Origin: Rodentibacter mrazii
GTDB lineage: Bacteria; Pseudomonadota; Gammaproteobacteria; Enterobacterales; Pasteurellaceae
Length of the DNA stretch: 50,908 nt
Assembly: GCF_001998825.1 (NCBI RefSeq)
Contig: NZ_MLHG01000044.1
Span: 1 to 50,908 of the forward strand
Reading direction: 5' to 3'
Shown here: piece after piece, positions 24,863-33,937 of the stretch
How the letters are laid out: the number at the start of each line of letters is the position of its first letter
How positions within the stretch are numbered: position 1 is the stretch's first letter
Made by a program: the position numbers and the translations under genes
The notes under the pieces: generated by a model
The model's input: only the letters and a program-made list of their open reading frames with translations
Databases searched by the model: none
Told to the model about the DNA's origin: nothing

Positions 24863-24944
24863 ACCCATTGAGGGATAACATCCTTTAATGGTGATGTTAT
24901 CCCCTTTACATTTTTACTTAAAAATTAAGTTTAGGAGAAACATC
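24863..24944 (+). promoter_or_regulatory. Switch-type leader 5
   Basis: Hairpin CCATT/AATGG. Word GGGATAACATC (24872-24882), exact complement GATGTTATCCC (24893-24903), ribosome-site word GGAGAAACATC (24934-24944), whose AACATC and GGA match the complement around a small bulge. Confidence 0.7.
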
Positions 24945-25535
24945 ATGTGTCAGAAAAATTATGTTTTAGAACTAGGTAAAATCATTATTTCCCGTCGGAT
25001 ATCAGCGGAGTTAACGGCAGATGAGATTAGTCAAGTCACCACGTCTCACCGGGATGGTTATATCAAGTTAAAGAATGGTGAATGGCGTCAAATATCTTAT
25101 GATCCTAATGTGAAATTTGTCGTGAACTACTACGCCTATCCATTCGGTGAGCATGACGTCGTAGTGATAACCGATTTGGACTCAGAAACTTATCGGACGG
25201 AAGTTTGTTTTTCCGATGAAACTCATGATCGAACAAAAGGTTATTTTGACTGGATGCTACACCAATCAAGAAAGAGCCCTTTTACGCTTGGTAACGTCGT
25301 GTGTACAGCTGAAGTCAAGAAATCATTGGGTATGCAACATATCCATAGATTAATTGAAAAGCAGCTCAGCTACGATTGGGGAATGGTTGGCCTCGGTGAT
25401 TGGACGTTAAATGACCGTGCCGTAGAAAACGGTGGACGGGTATTAAGTCATCATTATATTGGTGACGAATACGTTTATGTGCTCACCGAAGCTGACCGAA
25501 GTTCTACAACCATTATGCTCGAATACGAGTATTGA
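24945..25535 (+). CDS. Plasmid/ICE hypothetical protein (so-called type I RM subunit M small protein)
   Basis: 196 residues. The C-terminal part (SYDWGMVGLGDWTLNDRAVENGGRVLSHHY, YVYVLTEADRSSTTIMLEYEY) matches a short family frequent on plasmids and ICEs; database entries often call it type I restriction endonuclease subunit M, although no methylase motif is visible. The N-terminal 120 residues (TADEISQVTTSHRDGYIKLKNGEWRQI...) are additional. Real function unknown. Start ATG 24945 is fixed by the leader. Confidence 0.65.
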   Translation: MCQKNYVLELGKIIISRRISAELTADEISQVTTSHRDGYIKLKNGEWRQISYDPNVKFVVNYYAYPFGEHDVVVITDLDSETYRTEVCFSDETHDRTKGYFDWMLHQSRKSPFTLGNVVCTAEVKKSLGMQHIHRLIEKQLSYDWGMVGLGDWTLNDRAVENGGRVLSHHYIGDEYVYVLTEADRSSTTIMLEYEY

Positions 25536-25554
25536 TTTTAATTTATAAACTATT

Positions 25555-25587
25555 AAGCCTATCTACTTTTTGTGGGTAGGCTTTTTC
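25555..25587 (+). terminator. Intrinsic terminator
   Basis: AAGCCTATCTAC pairs with GTGGGTAGGCTT (one G-T pair) and is followed by TTT. Ends the leader-controlled block before traX. Confidence 0.85.
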
Positions 25588-25635
25588 ATTTTAATGTATG
25601 ATGAACGCTAAACCTTTTTCATTGAAATTACGCCT

Positions 25636-26364
25636 ATGCCTTATTTAACATCCTCTCAAACTGAATGGTTGAAGTGGCTCGCTTTGATTACAATGGTGAT
25701 TGATCATGTCGGTATCGTTTTTCAACAGATTGATCCTATTTTTTTAGTATTCAGAGGCATTGGCCGTTTTTCATATTTAGCATTTGGTTTTATCATTGCA
25801 TTAAATTTGTCACGAGATAATGTCAACTTATCCGCCTATCTTCAGTGGATGTTTATTACAGCCTTACTTTCGGAATTCTGTTTCAAAGCGTTTCAGCCAA
25901 ACTATGATCGTTTAAATGTTTTGTTCCAGTTTTTTGCAGTTGTTGGTGTGATTTGGGTGTATCAACACCGCTATACCTTCCATTATTTGCTTCAGGGGAT
26001 GCTTTATGCGATTTTCTTATTCATTTCATATCATGCAGATTATTCGCTATGTGGGCTTCTTTACTGCGTCACTTGCTACTTCTTTTTTCAACTAAAACCC
26101 GGTCGGTATAAGTCTTTGACGATGATAGGGTGTGTCTTAATGGGATTTTTCGTGAATCATCGTATGCTTGAGGATTTATGGGGAACTGTATTATGGTCTT
26201 TCATTGTACTTAGCATTACATTTACCTTATTTTATCTTTTTTACCCTCAAGGTATCCGGCGCAGCGCTATTAAGATAAGAAGGATGAAAAAGATCGTCTT
26301 TTATGCGTTTTACCCGCTTCATTTACTCATTATTATGACGATAAAACATTTTTTTATCGGCTAA
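25636..26364 (+). CDS. traX: TraX-family membrane protein
   Basis: 242 residues with about seven or eight membrane segments. The TraX signatures are visible: TEWLKWLALITMVIDHVG at the N-terminus, RGIGRFSYLAFGFIIALNL, and the C-terminal KIVFYAFYPLHLLIIM. In F, TraX acetylates the pilin N-terminus. The target here is unknown, since the pilin of this secretion class is not the F pilin. It stands alone between a terminator and the transfer operon. Confidence 0.85.
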   Translation: MPYLTSSQTEWLKWLALITMVIDHVGIVFQQIDPIFLVFRGIGRFSYLAFGFIIALNLSRDNVNLSAYLQWMFITALLSEFCFKAFQPNYDRLNVLFQFFAVVGVIWVYQHRYTFHYLLQGMLYAIFLFISYHADYSLCGLLYCVTCYFFFQLKPGRYKSLTMIGCVLMGFFVNHRMLEDLWGTVLWSFIVLSITFTLFYLFYPQGIRRSAIKIRRMKKIVFYAFYPLHLLIIMTIKHFFIG

Positions 26365-26461
26365 TTTTTCTATCTTTACTTCAAGAAGAATAAATTATTC
26401 AAATTCAGTTGAGAGTTATCCATATTAAGGCAGTATTTAAAACCTTAATTGGAGCCTCATT

Positions 26462-27085
26462 ATGAAAAAAATACTACTAGCCACGCTGACATTATCCGCA
26501 CTTTCCGGTTGTGTAAATAAACCAATCACCGATGAACAACTCGCATTAGAAAACCCAAGTATTCAACCTGCTCAACCTCAATTCGTTCAACCGGAAGAGC
26601 GCATTGTCCGTCCGGATATTTACACTGACTATCAGCCGGAACGTACAGAAGTCTTACGTGAGGGGCGCTATACTTTAATTAATTTTTCACCGGAAGAAGG
26701 ACAAAAATACCTTCTTGACCAAAGTGTCTCCGTCAATATGCTTGGAAAGAAAAAACAAGCGCTAACGGCAACCGTGGAGCAAGGTTTACGTACAACATTA
26801 AAAGATACCGGTTTGTCACTTTGCCAAAGTTTCAATCAAAACGAATCCACCCTTTCTACACTTTATTCCCGTTCCTTGCCAAAAGTCCATTATCAATTCG
26901 GTCCGATGGCACTACGTGATGCTTTACAAATGTTAGCGGGTCCGGCTTACGACATCACCATCAATGATGTTACGCGTACCGTTTGTTTTAAATTACGTCC
27001 AGTCGTACCAGAACGGATAAATGAAAAACCAAAGGTAGAGACGACAACGACGACAACCACAACAACAGAAATTATTGAGGAATAA
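26462..27085 (+). CDS. PilL N-terminal-like lipoprotein (PFGI-1 class)
   Basis: 207 residues. Lipoprotein signal with LSGC lipobox (Cys 17), Pro/Gln-rich linker, then the PilL-N type domain (RYTLINFSPEEGQKYLLDQSVSVNM...VEQGLRTTLKDTGLSLC...LPKVHYQFGPMALRDALQMLAGPAYDITINDVTRTVCF). First gene of the transfer operon in this ICE class. The C-terminus is a run of nine threonines before EIIEE, an unusual low-complexity tail. Predicted envelope component. Confidence 0.85.
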   Translation: MKKILLATLTLSALSGCVNKPITDEQLALENPSIQPAQPQFVQPEERIVRPDIYTDYQPERTEVLREGRYTLINFSPEEGQKYLLDQSVSVNMLGKKKQALTATVEQGLRTTLKDTGLSLCQSFNQNESTLSTLYSRSLPKVHYQFGPMALRDALQMLAGPAYDITINDVTRTVCFKLRPVVPERINEKPKVETTTTTTTTTEIIEE

Positions 27086-27089
27086 TTAA

Positions 27090-27833
27090 ATGGTTAGTTT
27101 TAAGAAGCTCTCTGCAGTTGCGGTGATGTTAAGTTTGTTTTCGCCTATTGTGTTAGCTGATACAGCTTCAACGGCGAATAGGCTTTCAATACAGGCACTC
27201 AATCAACAGAATCTCCTCACGGAAAAATTAAACCAACAGGCGCTTCAAACAAAAGCGCAAGAATGGGATTTAACAGAACGGGAATGGCAACGTTATGAAG
27301 AACTCAACAAAGGTGCCCGTGGTGTATGGTCGCCGGGACTTGATCCTTTAACAACGCTCGGCGTGGAATCTCGTAGCGAACAGGAAAGAGAGCATTACGC
27401 CCGGCTATTAGCGAAGAAACTCCATGACCGAATGCAGCGTGAATTAGAATTTCAGCGCACTTATGATCGCGTATTTAAAGAGATGTACCCGGATGAGCTC
27501 CCTTTTAAAGTCGAACCTCACATTTCTGAACGGGTCGGTCGGGTGATTTATTTTACGCGTTTAGATAATTGTGAACGATGTGATAGAAATGCCGACCGCA
27601 TACTTTCTCATGTGAATGATAAAACGCCCATTGATATTTATTTTGTGGGGGTAAAAACCAATGAGGAAATTTATGCCTGGGCTAAAAAACATCACATCGA
27701 TCCAAATAAGGTTAATAAAAAACTCATCACCTTAAATCATGATAATGGTGCCTGGTTACAGTATGCCGGCGGCAAAATGCCCTCGGCATTTCAGATTCAA
27801 AAGGATGGGCAATGGGAAAGCATCGTTTATTAA
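27090..27833 (+). CDS. PFL_4693-family transfer protein
   Basis: 247 residues with a signal peptide (about residues 1-23, ending VLA). The middle region is helical (EWDLTEREWQRYEELNKGARGVWSPGLDPLTTLGVE is characteristic of the PFL_4693/TIGR03759 family). The C-terminal part has a CxxC pair (NCERCDRN) and a thioredoxin-like segment (PIDIYFVGVKTNEEIYAWAKKH). Likely periplasmic; perhaps redox or disulfide related, by inference. It starts 4 bases after the PilL-N gene and overlaps the next gene. Confidence 0.85.
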   Translation: MVSFKKLSAVAVMLSLFSPIVLADTASTANRLSIQALNQQNLLTEKLNQQALQTKAQEWDLTEREWQRYEELNKGARGVWSPGLDPLTTLGVESRSEQEREHYARLLAKKLHDRMQRELEFQRTYDRVFKEMYPDELPFKVEPHISERVGRVIYFTRLDNCERCDRNADRILSHVNDKTPIDIYFVGVKTNEEIYAWAKKHHIDPNKVNKKLITLNHDNGAWLQYAGGKMPSAFQIQKDGQWESIVY

Positions 27834-28564
27834 ATCTTGTATTGGGCGTGAGCGGTTTGGGATTGGCAACGTATGCTTCCGCTTTTAGTGGGTTCGGTGC
27901 GGAGGTAGATGGCTATATCCAGGAAGCCTCGGTCCGTTATCAGGTGAGCGAATCAATGCTCCGAGGTTTAGTAAAAATTGAAGATGGTTGGTATGGCAAA
28001 ATTTCACCAACCGGTGCGACAGGTGTCGGGCAATTTACCCGAAAAACCTGGAATTGGCTTGCGACAACTGATGAAGGGCGGGCATTAGGCATGCAGCCCA
28101 TTACAACAAGGTTCGACCCACGGAAGAATAAACGCTTAAATACATTGGCTACCGCTCTTTTAGCACGGTGGCATATCGGACAGTTTTACGAACGTGGTAT
28201 TAAGCTCACTGACGAACATTTATATCTTGCCCATAATATCGGTATTGAGGGGTTGCATCGCGCATTACAAGGAAAGGCAACCGCTGAAGATATTCGCAAT
28301 ATGAAACGTAATGGAATGAAACCCGGAATGTCCGTGAGAGGTTTCTTGGTGTATCAAAGTCAGCGGTTTAATCAAAATAAACAAATCGCTAATTTTCAAC
28401 GTGCTTCTTCTCGTACCAATACGCCGATTTATCGGATTGAAAATAAACCATTACCGGCTAATTTACATTGGGTTTCGCCAACGGAGACAGCCATGAGATG
28501 GGTCGAGCCATCTTCAAATCAAGCCAATCAACAAGTGATACGTTGGCAAAATCCAACGAATTAA
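27812..28564 (+). CDS. Lytic transglycosylase of the transfer system
   Basis: 250 residues, signal peptide, then an SLT-type domain: VSESMLRGLVKIEDGWYGKISPTGATGVGQFTRKTWNWL, with the catalytic Glu in KIEDGW (about residue 54) and GxxGVGQF motif. It would open peptidoglycan for the secretion channel. The start lies inside the end of the PFL_4693 gene, so it is translationally coupled. Confidence 0.88.
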   Translation: MGKHRLLNLVLGVSGLGLATYASAFSGFGAEVDGYIQEASVRYQVSESMLRGLVKIEDGWYGKISPTGATGVGQFTRKTWNWLATTDEGRALGMQPITTRFDPRKNKRLNTLATALLARWHIGQFYERGIKLTDEHLYLAHNIGIEGLHRALQGKATAEDIRNMKRNGMKPGMSVRGFLVYQSQRFNQNKQIANFQRASSRTNTPIYRIENKPLPANLHWVSPTETAMRWVEPSSNQANQQVIRWQNPTN

Positions 28565-28576
28565 TACGGAATAATA

Positions 28577-29089
28577 ATGATGCAATATAAATCTCTTTTT
28601 CTTGTTCTTGCCGGAATAGGTGGGGTCATGTCATCAAGTCATGCTGAGTTAAACGTTATTGCGGATTTGGGTGGTGAAAGTGCGGTACGTTTTTATGAGG
28701 CGTTACAACCGGATGAAACAATGGTTCAAGCCTATCCAAATAGCGTGCCGGCCACCTTGTCTGAAAGCGATATTTTACCGATTGTTTCACATCGTATGAC
28801 GCCGGGAAAAGTGCAACCTGTTCAAATGAATTTACCGGGTATGCTGCCGATTTTTCTCGTAGGCACTGATAATTTATCTCAAAATTGGTTACGGGATAAT
28901 TATCACTACCTTCGTAAAATAGGGGCGATGGGATTGGTGGTGAGTGTTAAAACAAAAGAAGAATTGGCGGACTTAAGACAATTAGTGCCTGAACTCACCT
29001 TAATGCCGACACCGGGGGATGATTTGGCCTCAAGGCTAAACCTTGCGCATTACCCGGCATTATTAACGGCAAAGGGGCTATCACAATGA
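28577..29089 (+). CDS. PFL_4695-family transfer protein
   Basis: 170 residues, signal peptide ending SSHA, then LNVIADLGGESAVRFYEAL and a C-terminal LMPTPGDDLASRLNLAHYPALL that match the PFL_4695 (TIGR03765) family placed before traD in genomic-island ICEs. Periplasmic, function unknown. ATGA overlap with traD. Confidence 0.83.
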   Translation: MMQYKSLFLVLAGIGGVMSSSHAELNVIADLGGESAVRFYEALQPDETMVQAYPNSVPATLSESDILPIVSHRMTPGKVQPVQMNLPGMLPIFLVGTDNLSQNWLRDNYHYLRKIGAMGLVVSVKTKEELADLRQLVPELTLMPTPGDDLASRLNLAHYPALLTAKGLSQ

Positions 29090-31347
29090 GCCAGAAACAC
29101 GTTCTTGAAGGGCTACTTCGTCCGCCGGTTGAGTTTTTTCCGGCTGCCGTTCATAGTACCTGTGCATTAGTCTGTTGTGCCGCACCTTGGTCATTGGCTC
29201 TCAATCCGTTGATTGGTTATGGCATCGGGGCAGGATTTGCCGGACTTGGGGTAATACGTTTTCGTCAGGGAATGGAAATCCTCCGTTATCACCGAAATCT
29301 ACGTCGGTTACCGCATTATGCGTTGACCAGTCGTCAAATTCCGGTAAGTAAAAAAGGATTATTCTTAGGACGTGGGTTTGAATGGGAACCGAAACATACC
29401 CAACGACTCTATGACTGCTTTTCCGCAAACGGACAAATCTATTGGAAAAGCGGGAAGTGGTTTAAAGCAGCCCGTGACTATGAGAAAATTCATGATAACT
29501 GGCTGTCTAAATTAACCTCAAAAGATTCACCGTTTAACCCGGTACGCCCGCTGCCGCCTGTCGGGGGGATTCCTGTGATGCACGGGGTAGAGCCGAATGA
29601 ACGGGATATTATGCTCCCTTTAGGAGATCGGGGCGGCCATACCCTTGTTTTTGGCACGACCGGGGTAGGTAAAACCCGTTTTGCGGAAGTGTTGGTTACG
29701 CAGGATATTCATCGAGGTGCAACACCGGAAGAGCGTGAAGTTGTGGTATTTTTTGACCCGAAAGGCGATCCGGATATGTTAAAACGGATGTATGCTGAAG
29801 CAAAACGTGCAGGACGTGAGAATGAGTTTTATGTTTTCCACTTAGGTCATCCTGAAATTTCTGCACGTTATAACCCGGTTGGGCGTTTTGGCCGTATCTC
29901 TGAGGTCGCCGGTCGTATTTCCGGTCAATTAAGTGGGGCGGGCAATAGTGCCGCATTTAAAGAGTTCGCTTGGCGTTTTGTCAATATCGTCTCTCGTGCC
30001 TTGGTTGAAATGGGAAAACGTCCGGATTATGTGCAAATTTCCCGTTTTGTACAAAATATTGACTCACTTTTCCTCGATTATGCCAAAGTACATTTTGACG
30101 CAAAAGATAAAAAAATCTGGCCAAGTTTGGCGACAATTGCCGCCAATCTTGATGTGCGTAACCTGCCTTTTTCAATGAAAGACAGACCGCTTATTGCAGT
30201 AATCAACCAATATATTTTAGAAAACAAAATATTTGATCCAATCCTTGAAGGGCTTTCTAGTGCAGTACGTTATGATAAAACCTATTTTGATAAAATCGTC
30301 GCCTCACTTTTACCGCTCCTTGAAAAACTGACAACGGGAAAAACAGCGGAATTGCTTTCCCCGGATTATACGGATATTCATGATGAACGCCCAATTTTTG
30401 ATTGGGAATCAATTATTCGTAAACGCGGTATCGTGTATGTCGGTTTAGATGCGTTATCGGATGCCACAGTTGCCGCAGCAGTGGGGAATTCAATGTTTGC
30501 TGATCTGGTTTCGATGGCCGGACATATCTATAAGTTCGGTGTTGATGAGGGGTTACCGGATGCCTTCAAAACCAAGGGTAAACCGCCTAAAATCAATTTA
30601 CACTGTGATGAATTTAACGAGTTGATGGGGGATGAATTTATTCCACTTATCAATAAAGGTCGGGGTGCCGGTATGCAAGTGACCGCCTATACTCAAACCC
30701 TTTCGGATATTGAGGCGCGAATCGGGAGTAAGGCAAAGACCGGTCAAACGACCGGTAACTTTAATACTTTATTAATGTTCCGTGTGAAAGAACCTGCTAC
30801 GGCGGAGTTTTTAACTCGCCAGCTCAATGATGTGACGATTTATCAGAGTATGGTGACCTCAAGTACCACGGATAACAGTAATCCGGACGATGATAAAGCC
30901 TTTACCTCAAATACCGGTGAGCGGATTTCTGAGAAAATGGTGCCAATGCTTTCACCTGCACACATTACCAATTTACCCAAAGGTCAGGCATTTGCGCTGT
31001 TAGAAGGGAGTACGCTTTATAAACTCAGAATGCCGCTACCTGCCGTAGATAAAGATGATGTGATGCCGGAATCTCTTCAGGAATTGACGGCGTATATGCG
31101 AAAAAACTACCATATTTCACCTAACTGGTGGCAATCTGCCTTTTCTGACTATACCCCAAGCCGTGATATTGCTGTGGCTTTTCAATCTATGTCGCTAAAC
31201 CGGGCACCGGGACATGCCGGAGAAGAGTTACAATTTGGTGATGTCGATATGCCGGTTGCAGAGGAGATTGAGGAAGAGGATGATATAAGTCCACATGACG
31301 AAACGGAGGATGTAGATGATGGAGACAATGACGATGGAACAGATTAA
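29086..31347 (+). CDS. traD: Type IV coupling protein TraD
   Basis: 753 residues. Two membrane segments near the N-terminus (about residues 25-65), then the FtsK-like ATPase with Walker A GTTGVGKTRF near residue 190 and Walker B INLHCDEFNEL near 503. It couples the relaxase-DNA complex to the secretion channel. A strongly acidic C-terminal tail (EEIEEEDDISPHDETEDVDDG) may bind partners. The start overlaps the PFL_4695 stop, and its end overlaps the next gene. Confidence 0.94.
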   Translation: MSQKHVLEGLLRPPVEFFPAAVHSTCALVCCAAPWSLALNPLIGYGIGAGFAGLGVIRFRQGMEILRYHRNLRRLPHYALTSRQIPVSKKGLFLGRGFEWEPKHTQRLYDCFSANGQIYWKSGKWFKAARDYEKIHDNWLSKLTSKDSPFNPVRPLPPVGGIPVMHGVEPNERDIMLPLGDRGGHTLVFGTTGVGKTRFAEVLVTQDIHRGATPEEREVVVFFDPKGDPDMLKRMYAEAKRAGRENEFYVFHLGHPEISARYNPVGRFGRISEVAGRISGQLSGAGNSAAFKEFAWRFVNIVSRALVEMGKRPDYVQISRFVQNIDSLFLDYAKVHFDAKDKKIWPSLATIAANLDVRNLPFSMKDRPLIAVINQYILENKIFDPILEGLSSAVRYDKTYFDKIVASLLPLLEKLTTGKTAELLSPDYTDIHDERPIFDWESIIRKRGIVYVGLDALSDATVAAAVGNSMFADLVSMAGHIYKFGVDEGLPDAFKTKGKPPKINLHCDEFNELMGDEFIPLINKGRGAGMQVTAYTQTLSDIEARIGSKAKTGQTTGNFNTLLMFRVKEPATAEFLTRQLNDVTIYQSMVTSSTTDNSNPDDDKAFTSNTGERISEKMVPMLSPAHITNLPKGQAFALLEGSTLYKLRMPLPAVDKDDVMPESLQELTAYMRKNYHISPNWWQSAFSDYTPSRDIAVAFQSMSLNRAPGHAGEELQFGDVDMPVAEEIEEEDDISPHDETEDVDDGDNDDGTD

Positions 31348-31666
31348 TCAACCTGATATGAATTGGTTAGATATGCCGGATATGGCGGTGAATTTTGATG
31401 TCACAACAAGTTGTTCTTGTGCACTGAAAAATGCAGATGAATTACTTCATTATTTTTTACCCTATCTTGAAGAGTGGAATCGTAATCGTTATTCCATCCA
31501 TGAGTTTGCTAAAAAACACGCAGATAAAGGTATTTCACTTTGGACGGCAAATGAGGTGAAAAAAACAGAAAGTGGTTTTAGCGCGATCCAAGTCTTTTTA
31601 GAAGGGGACGTGAAAGGGTATCTTTTCTTTCACTGTCAATTATTACCATTAGGAACATTGCAGTAA
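31334..31666 (+). CDS. Small hypothetical transfer-operon protein
   Basis: 110 residues from ATG 31334, chosen because GGAG lies nine bases upstream; ATGs at 31316, 31319 and 31328 are also in frame. It begins inside the last codons of traD and ends in a TAATG overlap with the PFL_4697 gene. Soluble, with NADELLHYFLPYLEEWNRNRYSIHEFAKKH and VKGYLFFHCQLLPLG. No family name recognised. Confidence 0.7.
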   Translation: MEQINQPDMNWLDMPDMAVNFDVTTSCSCALKNADELLHYFLPYLEEWNRNRYSIHEFAKKHADKGISLWTANEVKKTESGFSAIQVFLEGDVKGYLFFHCQLLPLGTLQ

Positions 31667-32364
31667 TGGCAGAAAAAGAACCAGGAAAAAAGAAAAAAGG
31701 ACTCATTAACCGTATTCTTAATTACATTAATGTTGTCTTAGCTGCTTTGTTCGGCTCGCTCATACTCAGTATTATCTTTGAATGGTTAGGTATCACCTTT
31801 TTGTGGTCAGAACAAGGGCATTTGCATAGCCAGGAGATGATGCTTAAGGAGTTAGACTGGCTCTCTGATGGTTTAACTAGGGGGCTCTTCTATCATTCAC
31901 CTCGCGAACTCGCTGAGCAAATTATTTTATCACTTCATGAATGGCTTTTTGTGAAAACCGGTGTGAAAGATTGGTTAGCCAATCCTCGTGAGCACAGTGG
32001 TGCGGAGTTGTGGGCTTATCATTATGGACGTGCCTATATTGAATCCATGATCTACGTTTTTATTACTTTCGTGATTCGTCTCATTGTCATTGTCTTTACC
32101 TCACCTTTATTCTTATTGGCGGCATTTGCCGGGTTTACGGAAGGCTTGATGTTGCGGGATCGTCGTAAATTTGGTGCAGGACGGGAATCCAGTTTTCTCT
32201 ATCACCACGCCCGCCGGTTAATCGGACCTATCATGCTCTCTGCGTGGGTGTTATACCTTTCAATTCCTGTGTCAATTTATCCGAATATTATTTTAGTACC
32301 GGCCGCATTTTTATTTGGCTTATCCATTTGTGTGACAGCAGCGAGCTTTAAAAAATACCTCTAA
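31666..32364 (+). CDS. PFL_4697-family membrane protein
   Basis: 232 residues. About four membrane segments: one near residues 15-45, one around 125-155, and two after 175 (LIGPIMLSAWVLYLSIPVSIYP, LVPAAFLFGLSICVTAASF). Conserved-looking FTEGLMLRDRRKFGAGRESSFLYHHARR loop. It matches the PFL_4697/TIGR03747 family that follows traD. Inner-membrane component with unknown role. A terminator-like hairpin follows. Confidence 0.82.
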   Translation: MAEKEPGKKKKGLINRILNYINVVLAALFGSLILSIIFEWLGITFLWSEQGHLHSQEMMLKELDWLSDGLTRGLFYHSPRELAEQIILSLHEWLFVKTGVKDWLANPREHSGAELWAYHYGRAYIESMIYVFITFVIRLIVIVFTSPLFLLAAFAGFTEGLMLRDRRKFGAGRESSFLYHHARRLIGPIMLSAWVLYLSIPVSIYPNIILVPAAFLFGLSICVTAASFKKYL

Positions 32365-32388
32365 TCTTTTCCACTCTAAATCTACCCG

Positions 32389-32424
32389 GGCATTTATTTT
32401 TTTCAAGAATAAATGCCTCTTTTT
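32389..32424 (+). terminator. Terminator-like hairpin inside the transfer cluster
   Basis: GGCATTTATT (32389-32398) pairs with AATAAATGCC (32408-32417), followed by TCTTTTT. It divides the PilL-to-PFL_4697 genes from the RAQPRD-to-TraC genes, and about 100 noncoding bases follow that could hold a second promoter. Confidence 0.75.
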
Positions 32425-32527
32425 ATGGGTAAAAACTGTTTTGAATTCAAAAAGAGTTTCTCATTAAATTTCCCCTTCTTCTTTGGCACTCTTTGACGTG
32501 GAATTTGTTTCAAGTGAGGAGTTTTCC

Positions 32528-32848
32528 ATGACTAAAAATATTTTCAGTTTACCGCTCTCATTGGGGCTTTTATTTTGTGCCGCAAGCGTTTATGCCACGG
32601 AACAAGAACAATTAGCTCAAGCGATTAAACAGTTGGATGCGGCCAAACTCTCATTACAGCGTGCGGCAGCGAGTGCTAAGGTGTCGGCAAAAAGTCGGGA
32701 ATATTTTGATTATGTCGCGGCAAGACAAGATATTTCGACGGTGCAAGAAGGCATTAAACAATACATTAATCCCTCTCGTGCCATTCCACGCAACCCTAAA
32801 GCCGTTCGCAGTTTGAAAGAAGATTACCTTAATCTTCGGAGTCAATAG
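32528..32848 (+). CDS. RAQPRD-family transfer protein
   Basis: 106 residues, signal peptide (to about VYA), then a helical domain with RAAASAKVSAKSREYFDYVAARQDISTVQEGIKQYINPSRAIPRNP; the RAQPRD family is named from a related motif (QxxDxxxxxxGIxxYxxPxRAxPR). Periplasmic or surface, function unknown. The start is ATG 32528 with GAGGAG upstream. Confidence 0.82.
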   Translation: MTKNIFSLPLSLGLLFCAASVYATEQEQLAQAIKQLDAAKLSLQRAAASAKVSAKSREYFDYVAARQDISTVQEGIKQYINPSRAIPRNPKAVRSLKEDYLNLRSQ

Positions 32849-32851
32849 TGT

Positions 32852-33100
32852 ATGAGTAACGCGAATTTTCCTTCTGTTTCTCCTTTGGCCAGTTTTGCAG
32901 CGGTAAGCGGTATTAATCCGGCGTCATTGAAAATTCTACTTGGCATTTTTTTAGCCTCATTATTGGTTCTTGCCTATATATGGTCAGTAAATCATGGTTA
33001 TAAGGTGATTGAGACGAATGGTGATTTTTGGGGATACTTGAAATTAATTCTATGGGGCGCAGGGTTATTAATCTGCGTCATAACATTTTTTATTTACTAA
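32852..33100 (+). CDS. PFL_4701-family small membrane protein
   Basis: 82 residues, two membrane segments (about 28-47 and 62-81). It matches the TIGR03758/PFL_4701 position after RAQPRD. It starts two bases after the previous stop. Possibly a channel or pilin-related subunit, by position only. Confidence 0.78.
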   Translation: MSNANFPSVSPLASFAAVSGINPASLKILLGIFLASLLVLAYIWSVNHGYKVIETNGDFWGYLKLILWGAGLLICVITFFIY

Positions 33101-33117
33101 ACCTGTAAGGATATATC

Positions 33118-33519
33118 ATGCATTTGATTAAACCCTATTTTCAGACTGTTTCGAGTCACTTTTCTGTATTAATGACCTTGCTTTTGTTATCGGTTAACAA
33201 TGCCGTTGCAGCTGGAGGTGTCCATGGTATTGATACATCTAAAATTCCGGATTTTAAAATTCCGGGGGTCGATAGTAACACAAACGATCCTATGCAAATT
33301 CTCTTCATTGTTCTCAAATCTGGTATCGCACTCGTCGCAATTGTATTTATCGTATGGGGTGGGCTTAGTGTAGCAAGAGCATTGATTAGAACGTATAACC
33401 AAGCAACGGATGAAAATGATAAAAAAGGATGGGGACCATTTTTACTGGCTTTAATGATCGGTTTTGTCATGATTTTCTTCGATGTTTGGTTAGTGAAATG
33501 GGTTATTAGTTTATTTTAA
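33118..33519 (+). CDS. PFL_4702-family membrane protein
   Basis: 133 residues. Signal peptide or signal anchor (residues 10-31, ending AVAAGG), a short periplasmic stretch with DFKIPGVD, then two membrane segments (about 60-80 and 105-130). It fits the TIGR03745/PFL_4702 family. The layout, a cleaved leader plus two hydrophobic helices, resembles VirB2-like pilins, so it is a candidate for the pilus subunit; this is inference. Confidence 0.78.
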   Translation: MHLIKPYFQTVSSHFSVLMTLLLLSVNNAVAAGGVHGIDTSKIPDFKIPGVDSNTNDPMQILFIVLKSGIALVAIVFIVWGGLSVARALIRTYNQATDENDKKGWGPFLLALMIGFVMIFFDVWLVKWVISLF

Positions 33520-33531
33520 TGTTGAGGTCCT

Positions 33532-33924
33532 ATGATGGTTGATAATGAAGATCAAACAATACCGTTTTTACCTACAAGACTCAATCGGGAGTCAACAGTA
33601 TTCGGTGGTATGTCAATGAGCGAATTTACAATGGCTGCAATCTTTGGATTTATTGTCGGTGCCGGATTGGGACTTTTTTTTAGCCTTATGTTTGGTATCG
33701 GTGATTTTTGGCCCCTCATTCCTTCGTTAGCAATGTTTTTGTGTCTTTTATTTATTGTTATTGGTAAATCGTTATTTGCTCGTCTAAAAAGAGGAAAACC
33801 GGAGGCATATTTGAATCGATTAATTGAGGTGAAACTTGAGAGATTATTCGGTGGTAATCAATTTATTTTCCGTCAAGGAACTTGGTCTATTCGTCGGGTA
33901 AATAAACAAATTAAATGTAAATAA
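33532..33924 (+). CDS. TIGR03750-family transfer protein (TraL-like)
   Basis: 130 residues (ATG 33532 or 33535). LPTRLNRESTVFGGMSMSEFTMAAIFGFIVGAGLGL is followed by a second membrane segment and a basic C-terminus (RVNKQIKC). This size and topology match the conjugative TIGR03750 family and TraL/VirB3-type proteins of F-like systems. Confidence 0.8.
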   Translation: MMVDNEDQTIPFLPTRLNRESTVFGGMSMSEFTMAAIFGFIVGAGLGLFFSLMFGIGDFWPLIPSLAMFLCLLFIVIGKSLFARLKRGKPEAYLNRLIEVKLERLFGGNQFIFRQGTWSIRRVNKQIKCK

Positions 33925-33937
33925 AAGAGGATTCATT

